A stretch of DNA of 64,000 nt, from NCBI RefSeq assembly GCF_042788235.1, contig NZ_JBHZOL010000021.1, positions 186,001 through 250,000 of the forward strand, given 5' to 3'. Positions 63,735-64,000 of this stretch are shown one piece after another; within the stretch, counting starts at the first letter, position 1; each line of letters begins with the position of its first letter. The notes under the pieces are model-generated. The model had not been told where the DNA came from. It worked only from the letters and a program-made list of their open reading frames with translations, and ran no database searches. The stretch is from Sphaerothrix epifaneia (lineage in GTDB: Bacteria; Cyanobacteriota; Cyanobacteriia; Phormidesmidales; Phormidesmidaceae). The position numbers and the translations under genes were made by a program.

Positions 63735-64000
63735 TTACCCCTCAGCATCAACTTTGAACGTGCCAACTGAAGCCTGTAGTTCTTGGGCAACCGCAACCGT
63801 TGAGCGCAGAGCACTCGATACTTGCAGAGAGGAACCAGAGGTTTGCTTGGATACTTCCGCAATCATCTGCATCAGTTGAGAAACCGTCGTTGAAGTTTCT
63901 ACCTGAGACACCGTTGCACTAGAGATAGACTGCACCAACTGGTCAATCTGGCGCGAAACTTCGACAATTTGCCCCAGGCTGGCTTTGGCTTCTTCTACCA
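63735..64000 (-). CDS. Methyl-accepting chemotaxis protein, 5' part outside window
   Basis: The last 88 residues of a chemoreceptor are present, read from the window edge: VEEAKASLGQIVEVSRQI, LVQSISSATVSQVETSTTVS, then LMQMIAEVSKQTSGSSLQVSS. This is the distal C-terminal signalling helix. The short C-terminus ends TFKVDAEG. It resembles PilJ/PixJ-type receptors. Gene order receptor then CheA matches pix/pil/tax operons. Confidence 0.8.
   Translation of the reverse strand, partial: VEEAKASLGQIVEVSRQIDQLVQSISSATVSQVETSTTVSQLMQMIAEVSKQTSGSSLQVSSALRSTVAVAQELQASVGTFKVDAEG

Noticed and set aside
1..64000. tRNA genes, rRNA, CRISPR arrays, insertion sequences, prophage
   Set aside because: No T-loop motif, regularly spaced repeat array or transposase/integrase frame was seen by eye; a scan with tRNAscan-SE and ISfinder would settle it.
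1..64000. HIP1 octamer GCGATCGC as a special local signal
   Set aside because: It is frequent throughout, as is normal for many cyanobacterial genomes, so it supports taxonomy but is not a local feature.

Overview
The window is about 64 kb of cyanobacterial core chromosome. Evidence: thylakoid and pigment genes (ndhH, acsF, hemF, heme oxygenase, psb34), two group-2 sigma factors of cyanobacterial type, the fbp-tal-zwf-opcA order, several cyanobacteria-restricted families (DUF1823, CCB2/CCB4, a CBS-CP12 fusion), and many copies of the HIP1 octamer GCGATCGC. A Leptolyngbya-like or related lineage is plausible, but this is inference. No tRNA, rRNA, CRISPR array, transposase or prophage gene was seen.

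Layout. 1-5.8 kb: 3' part of thiO, citramalate synthase, and small conserved proteins, including a lipoprotein pair behind a LexA-box-like palindrome and a CBS-CP12 fusion. 6-10 kb: HtrA protease, a lone VKOR-type thioredoxin lipoprotein, an InrS/CsoR-type metal repressor and an M20 amidohydrolase behind a repeated ATACAGTAT operator-like element. 10.2-12.2 kb: a group-2 sigma factor with a long palindrome-rich upstream region holding a possible structured RNA and a 35-codon ORF. 12.3-20.5 kb: fused 5-oxoprolinase (HyuA-HyuB) with an internal 27-nt tandem repeat, a diguanylate cyclase, ndhH and rsmH. 20.5-22 kb: small proteins and intergenic repeats.

22-33 kb is a five-gene signalling operon on the minus strand: a seven-PAS hybrid kinase, an orphan solute-binding lipoprotein, a membrane sensor hybrid kinase, a REC-PAS-kinase and a CheY-like regulator. 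The three kinases carry low-complexity or heptamer-repeat insertions at equivalent places in their ATPase domains, and the two hybrid kinases also at equivalent places in their receiver domains. 33-40 kb: LOG protein, AtzH/HpxZ-like protein, SNF2 helicase, SigC-like factor. 40-48 kb: DUF2283 protein, then the oxidative pentose phosphate operon fbp-tal-zwf-opcA with pfkA divergent. 48-55 kb: dacB and a cytochrome b6f assembly factor with overlapping divergent starts, then a radical-SAM protein, nitronate monooxygenase, heme oxygenase and hemF, with acsF divergent. 55-64 kb: NERD protein, psb34, pentapeptide protein, tsaB, gamma-glutamylcyclotransferase-like protein, alpha/beta hydrolase, and a CheA-CheY fusion following a chemoreceptor whose 5' part lies outside the window.

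Two themes stand out beyond the genes. First, an interspersed intergenic repeat of about 75-105 bp, with cores GGCTTTCAGC and ACAGCTATAGCTGT, occurs at least seven times in both orientations. Second, simple-sequence DNA (heptamers, a 27-mer, purine-rich tracts) has expanded in frame inside domain loops and linkers of otherwise conserved proteins. Function calls come from recognised family motifs; no database search was possible.
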